A stretch of DNA of 64,000 nucleotides from Whalleya microplaca. Its lineage: Eukaryota > Ascomycota > Sordariomycetes > Xylariales > Xylariaceae. Below the pieces are notes generated by a model, which was given only the letters and a program-made list of their open reading frames with translations, ran no database searches and had not been told where the DNA came from. The stretch is taken from the NCBI GenBank assembly GCA_022497155.1, contig MU385712.1:247765-311764 (forward strand). The letters run 5' to 3'. Shown here one piece after another: positions 26,835 to 36,009 of this stretch. The translations under genes and the position numbers were made by a program. The first letter of the stretch is position 1, and the number at the start of each line of letters is the position of its first letter.

Positions 26835-27395
26835 TTAACGGCTCAAGAAGCCCCTGGAACGAAGTAATCTAAATGCATCCAGCACTGTTCTCCTTTGCCC
26901 GTTGCTCGTCCATCTCAACACCTTATCTCCGCACCTGCCCTCGCGCACCTCCAGCTCCGATGCCCATACGAAGTCCTCGTGTTCGTTCGGATCTAGGCGG
27001 ATCTGTATTTCACCCGTGGCATCGGCCTCGACCTCGAGAACAAACGTGATCTTCCTCCACGTCCTTCCGCCATCGACCCACTCGTGCTGGCCCTCGACGA
27101 CATCGATGACGGCCGCGGCTCTGAGACCGGCCTCCTCCCAGAGCTCTCGGCAGGCAGCGGCCGGGATCGTCTCGTCCGAGTCTTCACACTGGCCCCCTGG
27201 CACTTCCCAGCACAGGCCCATGAACTCGTGGGCGCTGCGCTGGATTAGCAGCACGCGGTCCTTGTGCATCACAATCCCTGCTGCGACGAGGTGCTGGGTC
27301 GAGGACTTGTGGCGCTCGAGATATGTCGTTGGCGATATCTGGTAGGCGTGTAGTGACGGAGGTACCGCGAGGGTCTTGGGCGGACCGGAGGCCAT
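26835..27395 (-). CDS. Nudix hydrolase
   Basis: Single-exon protein of 186 aa, close to the usual single-domain Nudix size; members cleave nucleoside diphosphates linked to another moiety. The Nudix box reads G-G-Q-C-E-D-S-D-E-T-I-P followed by A-A-A-C-R-E-L-W-E-E-A-G-L. The catalytic R-E-L-x-E-E-x-G-L half is intact. The spacing between the leading Gly and the first Glu is one residue longer than the textbook box. The N-terminal part includes V-L-L-I-Q-R-S and W-E-V-P-G-G. The substrate cannot be told from sequence. It ends 200 bases from the convergent permease gene. It has its own promoter on the 27.4 kb side. Confidence 0.92.
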   Translation of the reverse strand: MASGPPKTLAVPPSLHAYQISPTTYLERHKSSTQHLVAAGIVMHKDRVLLIQRSAHEFMGLCWEVPGGQCEDSDETIPAAACRELWEEAGLRAAAVIDVVEGQHEWVDGGRTWRKITFVLEVEADATGEIQIRLDPNEHEDFVWASELEVREGRCGDKVLRWTSNGQRRTVLDAFRLLRSRGFLSR

Positions 27396-28410
27396 GGTGT
27401 ATGGCGTAGTGAGTGATGTTTAGGTGGTTTCTTGCTGTGTGAGATCGGTCTTTAGGTATGCGGAGAGCAGGCTACTTGATGATATCGGTTGCCTCGAGAG
27501 AACTCATCGGTACCTTATATATGCAGCGAGGGCCAAGAACATTCAAGGCGTATGTACGGCATGAGTAATGTGTAATCCGTCTGCCTGGATGTGCGCGCTC
27601 GGGCTTTCGCACACAGGATGGATATCTTGTGCCTTCAGGCCGCATGTCAGCCGCGTTAGTCAATCACAGGCAGCCCTTTAATCACAAGACGGAGATTCCC
27701 CAATGGAGGACGCTAACGATGCTTTAGTCGGGAAGCTATCCGCATCTCCGCCGAGAGGCGCTTTGGAGTTTGAGTTGTCATATTTTGGAAGGAGGTGCGG
27801 CGCGCCTCAGCACACAAGCAGCAAATGCTATGGAGATCTGGGGTTTGAGGCTTATCTCTAGGATAGCTGCAGAACGCCATGTTTTCGGTTCCCCAGCTAT
27901 GCACCCATTGTTCAGCAACCAGTCGCGTTCACCGCTTCAAAACCACATGAGCAGGAAAGACTATGCGTCTATGATGTGAGACTCTGTAGTGCAGTAACTG
28001 CAAGTTTCATGAGCTCTTCTTACATTCAATCATTGTCTCTTAAGTATCGACATGAATTGAAATCACCCCGGATGTATATGATACGCATGAAGGGGAGCCC
28101 CCTGTAATGTATGCAAGGCTCTCCCTGACCCCACGGAAAGCGTCCCCGTGTAGATGGGACTCTATAGATATGTTTCATGTACACGATAGGTTCGAATCCG
28201 TAGCAACAACCGTAAGCACGGGTATATCCCCAACACCTGCGCCATATAAACATAAGAAAATAGGGATACAACAACTGCATCGTCATTCATTTGCTCCTAA
28301 TTGTTGCTTGTGGTTCTGGATCCTAAGTTTCATCTAGACTCAACGGGTTCAATCTTCAATGTATATATAAGAAGATGAAAACATAGCGAAAGTCTGCAGA
28401 GAACTCAACG
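27396..28410. other. Intergenic spacer
   Basis: Holds the Nudix promoter and the 3' side of the Cys-rich membrane protein gene. Only short open frames. A GGTTCGAATCC string at 28189-28199 resembles a tRNA B box, but no cloverleaf can be folded around it. Confidence 0.55.
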
Positions 28411-30069
28411 TTACGGGTTGTTCTCCGGCGCAGAGCTCCTAGCGGAATTCGGTCGAGTCAATCTCGCAGCGGTCTGACCAACAGCAAGGCTCGGCGACCC
28501 GTAGTAGCCATGGAGTTCTGCTATCTCGTTGACCGTGCCAAGCGCCGCTGCCGCGGCCGTGCTGTCCCCACGCGCCCGCGAATGATCACTGCTCCGTCTG
28601 ACTTGGGCCTTGGGTGGTCGCGTGGCACTACTCGACCGCCTCCTAGCCGCCTCACTGGTATCGAGCGAGTCGAGCTCCGACAGGCCGTGCGCTCCGTCGG
28701 CACTTCCACTGACCTCGCTTGAATTGCTGTGCTGTCGCGAGTGTGTGTATGTCGCCTGGGTATCGACGCTGACGCGCATAGCCGCCTGTTGCGCATTCTC
28801 GTGATGTCCGCCATGGGAGTCTTGGCTCGACTGGCGGCCGTCGGATGGCGGCGTAGGATTGTAATAACCAGGCCAGGGCGGCGGGCTGGAGGTGCCTGAG
28901 CCGTGAAGGTTCGGGGTCCTGGACGGTGATCGCCCGTCGGTGCTGGAGTCGGAACGTCCTCGGTAGTGGGAAGGCCGTATATCGGAAGACTTTATAGAGT
29001 TCATTGCAACTTCTGAGACCGACGGCTGCCCAAAGCCGGGCTTATGTGACCGTGACTGGCCGTTGGAAGATTCGTGTCTGGATTCGGCGGCCGCCTGAGC
29101 GGCTTTCTCCGTCCTCCTAAGTCGACGAATAATGATCACGGCGGCGACTATTATAGTTACTAGTAGTGCGACAACACCCCCGATGATACCGCCAAGTTGA
29201 GACGCCGTGAGGCCACCACCAGCGCTGTCATCACTCCTGCCCGTCTCTATTGAAGGTATTTTAGCTACAGTACTAGGAATCAATTTTGGCACAGCTGCAG
29301 CTGCAGGATCAGTAGAGGACATAGTCGCAGTGTCTAGCCCCGGTGTAATGACTGCCATACTTGTGACCGTCGTTGTAATCGTGTTTCCTTTCGAGTCAGT
29401 TATCGTCACGGTCGAGCTGACTGGGAGCGTCGTAGGAGTAGTTTCATAACAAGCTCCCGAGCCGCACACCAAGCCGCTACGGCAGCAGCCATAGCCAAGA
29501 GATGATGCGCAGCCAAAATAGCTTGTCGGACATGATTGCGAGGACGATACTCCTTCTGGCGGAAGACAGTCACCACCATCTGAGGGGCAAATCATGCCTA
29601 CCGGGCAGCAGACTCCTACGGAACGAGTGAGAAAGATGATTAGATTAAAACAACCTCCGAACTTGGTCTTACCTGCAGCTTGTAATCCACAGCCGTAGTA
29701 TCCAGCACGCCCGCATGCTGTCGTTGGCCCTGCTGTCGTAGCGTAACAGGACGAAACGTCGCAAGCGTAATCATTTGGACAGCAACCACCGTTGGCGGAG
29801 GCGGGGCATAAGAACCAACCTGATAGCTGGCAGGTCGCGTCACGCTTGGGGTGTTGTTGAATATCGTGGTTCTTTTGCAATTGATGGATCTGATATTGAT
29901 CGTGATAGTTCGCCGCCGTCTCGCAAATCAGAAACGTCCACCATATGAACCGGACACAGCCAGGGAAGCCCCAAAGCTGTCGCATGGTGGTATGTGATAA
30001 GCTTGTCGGCGTCGAGCCTCCGCTGCTCGAAGTTGTGTTTCTGCTGACAGCGTGGGATCGCCCATTCAA
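28411..30069 (-). CDS. Cys-rich single-pass surface protein
   Basis: Predicted plasma-membrane or cell-wall-facing protein of unknown function. The reading frame is open throughout, but a 57-base stretch (29616-29672, GTAAGA...TCTAATC...CGTAG) has perfect intron signals and a length divisible by three. I therefore model exons 30069-29673 and 29615-28411 (533 aa). A hydrophobic W-G-F-P-G-C-V-R-F-I-W-W-T-F-L-I may be a signal anchor, so translation could start at the Met at 29985. The outer part has repeated Cys modules (C-P-N-D-Y-A-C, G-V-C-C-P-V-G, Y-G-C-C-R-S-G), then a Ser/Thr-rich stalk. One transmembrane helix (G-G-I-I-G-G-V-V-A-L-L-V-T-I-I-V) and a long, basic, Ser-rich cytoplasmic tail follow. 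The layout resembles fungal wall-stress sensors (WSC/Mid2-like), by architecture only. Confidence 0.85.
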   Translation of the reverse strand: MNGRSHAVSRNTTSSSGGSTPTSLSHTTMRQLWGFPGCVRFIWWTFLICETAANYHDQYQIHQLQKNHDIQQHPKRDATCQLSGWFLCPASANGGCCPNDYACDVSSCYATTAGPTTACGRAGYYGCGLQAAGKTKFGGCFNLIIFLTRSVGVCCPVGMICPSDGGDCLPPEGVSSSQSCPTSYFGCASSLGYGCCRSGLVCGSGACYETTPTTLPVSSTVTITDSKGNTITTTVTSMAVITPGLDTATMSSTDPAAAAVPKLIPSTVAKIPSIETGRSDDSAGGGLTASQLGGIIGGVVALLVTIIVAAVIIIRRLRRTEKAAQAAAESRHESSNGQSRSHKPGFGQPSVSEVAMNSIKSSDIRPSHYRGRSDSSTDGRSPSRTPNLHGSGTSSPPPWPGYYNPTPPSDGRQSSQDSHGGHHENAQQAAMRVSVDTQATYTHSRQHSNSSEVSGSADGAHGLSELDSLDTSEAARRRSSSATRPPKAQVRRSSDHSRARGDSTAAAAALGTVNEIAELHGYYGSPSLAVGQTAARLTRPNSARSSAPENNP

Positions 30070-32033
30070 GAACTTCGTCGCTACCTATCCCGTGGTTGCT
30101 AAATGACCTGGGGATGTGCCTACATATCAATCCGACATGTGATGTCGCACATGTACAACTCGTACTAATACCTATGGTTATTTCAAGGTCAAAATCAACA
30201 GCAAACTTTGTTGTAGCTGGATAGATCAATCACCATGACCCGGGGTGGTCGAACGAGCGAGGCTCTGTAGCTCAGCTGAGAAGATATCGCGTCACCTTGG
30301 CAGGAAAAGAATCCGGCGGGTCCTGTCAGCACCAGAAAGGCCAAGGCTTCGATAGCTTACACACTTGTGACACTGAAGATAGCATACACTAGCACACATC
30401 GAGATGAGCCACCAGCCTGCAGCCATATACATGCAAAGCAGCATGACCAACAGGACGGATCGACACGATGTGTGTCTGGGATGGACGGGGGTTTAGAGGA
30501 GTGGATATCTCAAGATGGGACTTTTGGGAGACAGATCCGCAAATTTGCTGGCTCCTGCAACATTATTGCATTCCGGTAGAGCTAACATGACATTTCGATT
30601 ACAGAATTACGAATAACGGATCGGCCAGCCTGCAGTTAGTCCCGGCAAGTTGTGCTAAAATTCGTATGTACATCCCCGCCTCTGACCACTGGATGTAACC
30701 CTGGTTATCGAGGCTGCACCAACCGCCCCCAAATCCAGAAATCCCGACTCTAAAGAGGTCAGCTAGGCTGGCTTCTTGTCATCGTGATTGGGTCAAACAT
30801 CAACCGAAGGATTCTTGTCTCACTGGAGAGACTCAGTTGGTGCAACCATACCTAATACTGGGGTGCGTTGCAGGCGTTTTATTGTTAGCACTGAATGGTG
30901 CGTGTTGAGCGGTATACGGCACAGAATGATATTAGATATTTTCATCAGGGTAAGCGGTGTCATTCGTGTCGCACATCCCCGCCTTTAGTATTTTCTCAAT
31001 TGCTTCATTGGGTCAGTTCCATATATACAGTACCAAATGCCATGATTTTCCCTCAATCGTCAAAGATATCCAGTTACTAGAGTCCCTGGCGAGAATCATT
31101 GGTGTAGCTTGAAGTAATAAATAGAACATCAGTGCAATGTAAAGAAACTCCAAGGTAATATTGATAGTGACTGACGGAAGTGAACCCTGGATAGATTTGT
31201 CATGCACGATAGATTCTCATACATGCAAATAGAGCCTAACAGGCTTTAGTGCTTACGAAGTGCTACCGGACAAGACGATATCTGAAGATGGTCGGGTAGG
31301 GTTACCTAATCAAGATTTGGGCAATCAATAGTCAGCCGCAATGGCATAACATATATCCATGTCGGCCTACGGTAATGGTCAAGTCCTGTCAGAATTGACC
31401 TCAACCTTCACAGCGCTATCTCGATTGTCAATAACACAGGTATGATGACGACGGTTCACGTCCGAATAAGCCTATGCTTTCAGCTTTTAAGCTTTTATAT
31501 TCGCATTTGGTCCCTTCAGAGATTACTTTCCGTGAGGCGTATCTACAGAAGCCCCCTAACTTTAAACCGCACGAATGTTCTCTTCATAGAGTAATTTTCA
31601 GATTCATGAAGACAAGGCCTTCTGTGAGCTCGAGGATTGGGCTACAATTGCATAGGTCCTATTCGAGAAACCGCGATGAAATCAATGTGTTCTATATATT
31701 AAAGAGATACGGCTGTTGGTCAGATAACTATGAGCAACCTTAGTAAGGTATCTATTTATAGAACATGCCCAACATCGTTGTTAGTCGCCAATAAGCAGGC
31801 TTATATAACCTAACTTTGTTTCGTACTATCACCTATTCTCGCCAAAGTTAGCATCAGCTGTCAACTGATACTTAGATAATAGAATGACATATGGTCAGTG
31901 ATGTGAACGTTGTTCTGAGGATACAGGTGAATATCTTGAAAAGAAGGATATGCAACTATTAAAACTTCCGTTTCAGGGGCTTTGAAGCCAGTGGCATGTA
32001 AACTTTAAATACCAGCAAACACCCTCCACGCAA
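30070..32033. other. Intergenic 2 kb, no gene seen
   Basis: Contains the promoter of the Cys-rich surface protein gene at its left side and the 3' flank of the borosin gene at its right. All open frames are below 90 codons and unremarkable. Confidence 0.55.
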
Positions 32034-33392
32034 TCAATTGACAGCATCAACTTCTTGCATGGCCAAGATTATGATAATAACGCTTGCCGATTTGACAGCC
32101 TCGGTCCCACAGCCCTCTCCACCACGTACACTGATCTCGAACGAACGAAGATCGCCCGCCATGATGGCTTCCTTATGCTCTTGAGTCAACCCGTCGAGAT
32201 TGATGAGATTCCAACGATCCTTCGGCTCCATGGCTTGTAGGCGGTGATGGTTCATGGCCAACTGGATTGCAGCATCACGCAAAACCTGGGACGAGGTGAG
32301 AGTCTTGGAACTCTGTGAGGCCTCGAGCTCATCTAGCTTGGCGATGGCAGCGCGCGCTTTCTCGCCGTAAAACGGGATCACTTCCGCTTCGGGGTGGCTC
32401 ATTAACAGTGGAGAACCCTTCGGCGCCCTGATCTTATCCCCCTGGTAGTCTATGTTGGCTACGCCAAACTGTTCGCCATCAAAACGCGGAGGAAGCGCCT
32501 TGGGCGGAAGGTAGAAAGTTGAGCTCGGCTTGATAGTGTCCATGACACCCGGCTCACGTAGCTTCTCGATAGTAAACCGTTCCATGACTGGCTCTTCCAG
32601 TGGGAACACGGCGCCGATATAGTGAATCACTGGGTGTTGAGGGCCGTAGGTCTGTTCAACGTAGTCTAAAAGTGCCAAGAAATGTTTGTTCTACAGTGCG
32701 TACCTAAGTCAGAACATCTTGATCCATACATCTGGTAGACTTGCTTCGAACACTGACCGTAAAGTTCAAAGCTGCCTCTCCGACGCATCCAACCTGCCAG
32801 ACGATAAGATGAGTGGTGGGGTCCAAGATTCGCTTATGACCTAGTAAGTCGGTGGCTTCGTAGGTTGTACAGCCAATGGTTCCAGGATCGACCAACAGGT
32901 CGGCGAACAAGCAGTCTTCAGCTGAGATACCTGGAAGCATCTTGGCTTTAAAACCTTCCTCTCGCGCAATCTGGATGGCTCGATGGGACGGGTCGACAAA
33001 CACGCCGGGATGGCCATAGAAGATTCCCACGACCATTTCCCCTCGACGGACACGTCGGAGCATCACCTACAAAAGGTCAGACCTAACACTATCGAGATGT
33101 GTTAAGTTACCAGGCTGCTATGCTAGCCACCTTGATGAGAGTCACTGACTTCGGCCATTTGCACATACGTATCAGTTCGTGGCTTATTGGTGCCATACAG
33201 TTGTAGGAGATTGAAGTGATTCTTGGCTAAAGACTGAACATAAGCCTCAGTGGCTGCGTCAGAAAGGCAGTAGAATACCATATCGGCATCCTTAATACAC
33301 TGTATTGCCTCGATTGTCAGCTGTCGAACGCTCGCAATGCCGGACCCGGCGATTACAAGTCCCCCCTTGCGTCGAGTCGAGGTGGTAGACAT
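32034..33392 (-). CDS. Borosin-type alpha-N-methyltransferase fused to its own core peptide
   Basis: RiPP precursor protein that should N-methylate the backbone of its own C-terminus using S-adenosylmethionine. Exons 33392-33150, 33066-32758 and 32690-32034 (1209 nt) give 402 aa, near the roughly 400-420 of known fusions such as OphMA. The N-terminal tetrapyrrole-methylase fold shows [27 protein letters not shown] and W-Q-V-G-C-V-G. Residues matching the OphMA active site (from memory) fall at the same numbers: Tyr66, Arg72, Tyr76, Tyr98; position 63 is Leu instead of Tyr. A clasp-like region ([15 protein letters not shown]) and helical linker follow. The C-terminus is a hydrophobic peptide, then Q-E-V-D-A-V-N and TGA. 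Both donors are GTCAGT. Cytosolic by family. The family call is strong; activity is inferred. Confidence 0.9.
32037..32084 (-). other. Putative borosin core peptide and follower
   Basis: Codes the last 16 residues (387-402). Residues S-V-I-I-I-I-L-A-M form a beta-branched, hydrophobic stretch like the N-methylated cores of known borosins. Q-E-V-D-A-V-N would be a polar follower. The four Ile codons are ATT, ATC, ATA and ATC, so the stretch is not a simple codon repeat. Exact cleavage points cannot be read from sequence; the core could begin a few residues earlier (K-S-A). Confidence 0.6.
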
Positions 33393-34779
33393 GACTCGTT
33401 ATGTTTATATATCAATATATGGTAGAGTGTAGAGAGAAAAAAACAAGTGAAGTATTTGTAGTTTGAGCCTGTATGGTTTTGGGGGATTGACTATACCTTT
33501 ATACTCGATATCCCTAGGAGGTAGACCCAACCTTAGTGATTCTCGATGCCATTTATGCATACCATTCGACAACTCGACGATACTAATTTGTTCAAAGAAC
33601 GTCAGCATTGGCGTTCAAACAAGGATCAAGTGATGTATTGTCCTTGCCGTGATGAACACAGTGATTCGTCGAAGGTGCGTGACAGATCCTCTAAACTCGT
33701 CATCATGGGAAGCTTTCCAGATATTCTCGCAGAAACTTCCCCTCCTCTTTGTAGACTAAGCCATAATGACTGATACTTATCAACTTCTACATGAATACAA
33801 CCGCTAATATAGCGGCCCTATTGGACTCATGTGACTGGAATCAGGCTAGCCGCTCTGCAGCTGTAGTGCTCCAATGGCACTGATTGTATCTGTTATTAAG
33901 TCTACTATAGATATATTTCTGCTAAAACCACCATATCTATTCTTGTATAATATGGTACATGATTTTGTGACGGGTTATTCATTCTAGCTCTAATCCAACC
34001 CATTTACTTACCAAAGGAGACACCATTATGGATGGACTATATGTTCTTTGAGATGGTATATGATGTGCTTAATTGCAAGTGGTAGATGGTAGATCTGACA
34101 TGTCATCCCCCAGACAGAATGAAACAAGCTTTCGATACCTAGACCTATGCAGTCAGCTGAGTCACAAGATGTGACTGAGAAAACCGGCATTGCAAAGGAC
34201 CAATGATAGTCTTAATGTAGCCAAGGGCATTTTTTCAATCCGTAGCTGACATCTAAAAGCAGCAAAGACATCACAAAACACACCGGTGAGTTACGGCTAT
34301 CATGAAGTATGATGCGAGACAACGTATAAGTCGAGTAGTAAAGTAAACATTAATTACTTCCCGAGATAATTGATAAGAAACTTGTTATTATGTACAGTGA
34401 TGACTGTAACGTAGTTGAGTGTTTTTTTATGATAGATGACAACATCGAATTCTGGAAAGGATCCTACGTCACAACTACCCCGTGACGTTGTTGACTCGAT
34501 AAATATATGCAGTCGTTATCATAAGCACTAGCATTCCAATTGTTCGCGTAGCTATTTTCCGACTTTCCCCGCAAGTCAGCATCTGTTCCCCAGAGATAGA
34601 CACCAAAGCAGGATGAAGATGGGCAGCTGCCACCGTAGGACTTACCCCTAGAATTATCCAGACTCCCAAATTTGGGATACTATGAGAGAAGGGCCACGAG
34701 ACTTTGAAATTTGTGAACACATAAATTTGAAGTATTAGTTAGCTGTTTGTTTCCAAGGATACCGGACAAAGTCGCCAAT
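33393..34779. other. Divergent promoter region, borosin / sulfotransferase-like
   Basis: The spacer separates the minus-strand borosin gene from the plus-strand sulfotransferase-like gene, so it carries both promoters. AT-rich, with TATA-like runs (TATATAAA on the minus strand at 33404-33411, very close to the ATG). An 81-codon minus-strand frame at 34475-34720 is not supported. Confidence 0.5.
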
Positions 34780-35720
34780 ATGGGGGCGAGTGCTTCCATT
34801 CCGACGAATCAGTTGCAAAAGATCGAGGTTATAGGTGCTGGTTTTAGCAGGACTGGAAGCGCTGCACTAGCATTGGCTCTAGAACAGCTGCTTGATGGCC
34901 CTGTCATGCATGGCGGCTCACAGATGGTCCATCGCGAAGATGGTAAGTTCTATATTAAACCCAGTCCGCTTCTGATTATATTCACACCTGGTAGCGTACA
35001 TGAAGAAGATGGTCCGCTTGTACCAATGCCGTCATGAGAAAGCAATCGTCATGAAGCTCCTGAAAGAGATCACGGCTGGCTTTGTGGGCATTACGGACGC
35101 GCCGGGAATCCTGTATATCCCTGAGCTGTTAGAATTGTACCCCGATGCTAAGGTTGTTCTCCAAACGCGGGACCCTGACGAATGGTGGGAGAGCATGAAA
35201 TCCGTCGCGAAGAACGTGAAGCTGGAGTGGCTCCATTTCTTGTTGTTCCCCGTACCAGGGCGCCGATGGATACCCGACATGATGGTGGGGTCACTAGCTA
35301 AGTGAGCCAGTGCTCCGAGGATGTATTCTGGGTTATGATTCACTAATTTCATTCCCAGGAGTCAGGATATTTATGGGCAAGTACGGCCTGGTGGATGTGA
35401 GTCCATTCTGTTTCTTGAATTCTGTTGCATGGCTACTTACTGTTTGACAAGACATACTCAGGGCCCACGATGATTACATTCGTCATATTGTTCCCAAGGA
35501 TAAACTCTTGGTTATGGAATTGAAAGAGGGATGGGGCCCTCTTTGCAAGTTTCTCGACAAGCAAGTACCGACTTGCCCATTTCCTCGGTCAAACGAGGCT
35601 AAAGCGGTTGAAGAGCTTGCCAGGCAAATCTCTAGTAAAGCAATGATGACCTGGTTGATGATACTGGTGCTAGTCAGCTTTAGTGTCTACACTGGTTGGT
35701 ATACAATAAGTAGACAATGA
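34780..35720 (+). CDS. Sulfotransferase-like P-loop protein, tail-anchored
   Basis: Member of the fungal sulfotransferase-like family that I know as Sulfotransfer_4, often found in secondary-metabolite loci. Four exons (34780-34942, 34995-35301, 35359-35396, 35452-35720; 777 nt) give 258 aa. The modified P-loop is G-A-G-F-S-R-T-G-S (19-27). Typical later motifs are L-Q-T-R-D-P-D-E-W-W, A-H-D-D-Y-I-R-H-I-V-P-K-D-K-L-L and L-K-E-G-W-G-P-L-C-K-F-L. A hydrophobic C-terminal segment (W-L-M-I-L-V-L-V-S-F-S-V-Y) right before the stop suggests a tail anchor in the ER or another membrane. True sulfation activity is unproven for this family. Its position directly across a promoter region from the borosin gene makes it a candidate partner. 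Confidence 0.85.
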
Positions 35721-36009
35721 CGAAAGACGGACCGTCTGTAGGCTAGGTTATGTTTCTACAAAATTCAATCAAAGAAAGACAAAGTAGCAGGGTAATAAGG
35801 TACTGAGTATGTAGTGTGGAGTCTCTTGATCCGTTCTGAGCCCCCCCTTTTCTCCGAGTTGTCTTGGCGCTCTCGGCAGCGCTTTTAGAATACATACAAA
35901 CAAAGTTCTAGGTACCACGGAATATAGTACAGGACTCAAATCGAGTTTAACAATGCTTCATGAAGTCCATGGTGGAAAGAGTACTGTAGTGGCTATATGC
36001 AACAACATG
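35721..36009. other. Short convergent spacer
   Basis: 289 bases between the 3' ends of the sulfotransferase-like gene and the Zn2Cys6 regulator; nothing notable seen. Confidence 0.6.

Noticed and set aside
28189..28199. GGTTCGAATCC, a perfect tRNA B-box string
   Set aside because: The T-stem cannot pair beyond two base pairs and there is no A box or acceptor stem at the right distance.
34475..34720. 81-codon minus-strand frame in the borosin/sulfotransferase promoter
   Set aside because: No start context, splice partners or family resemblance; it was considered as a second small precursor peptide but lacks any leader or core pattern.
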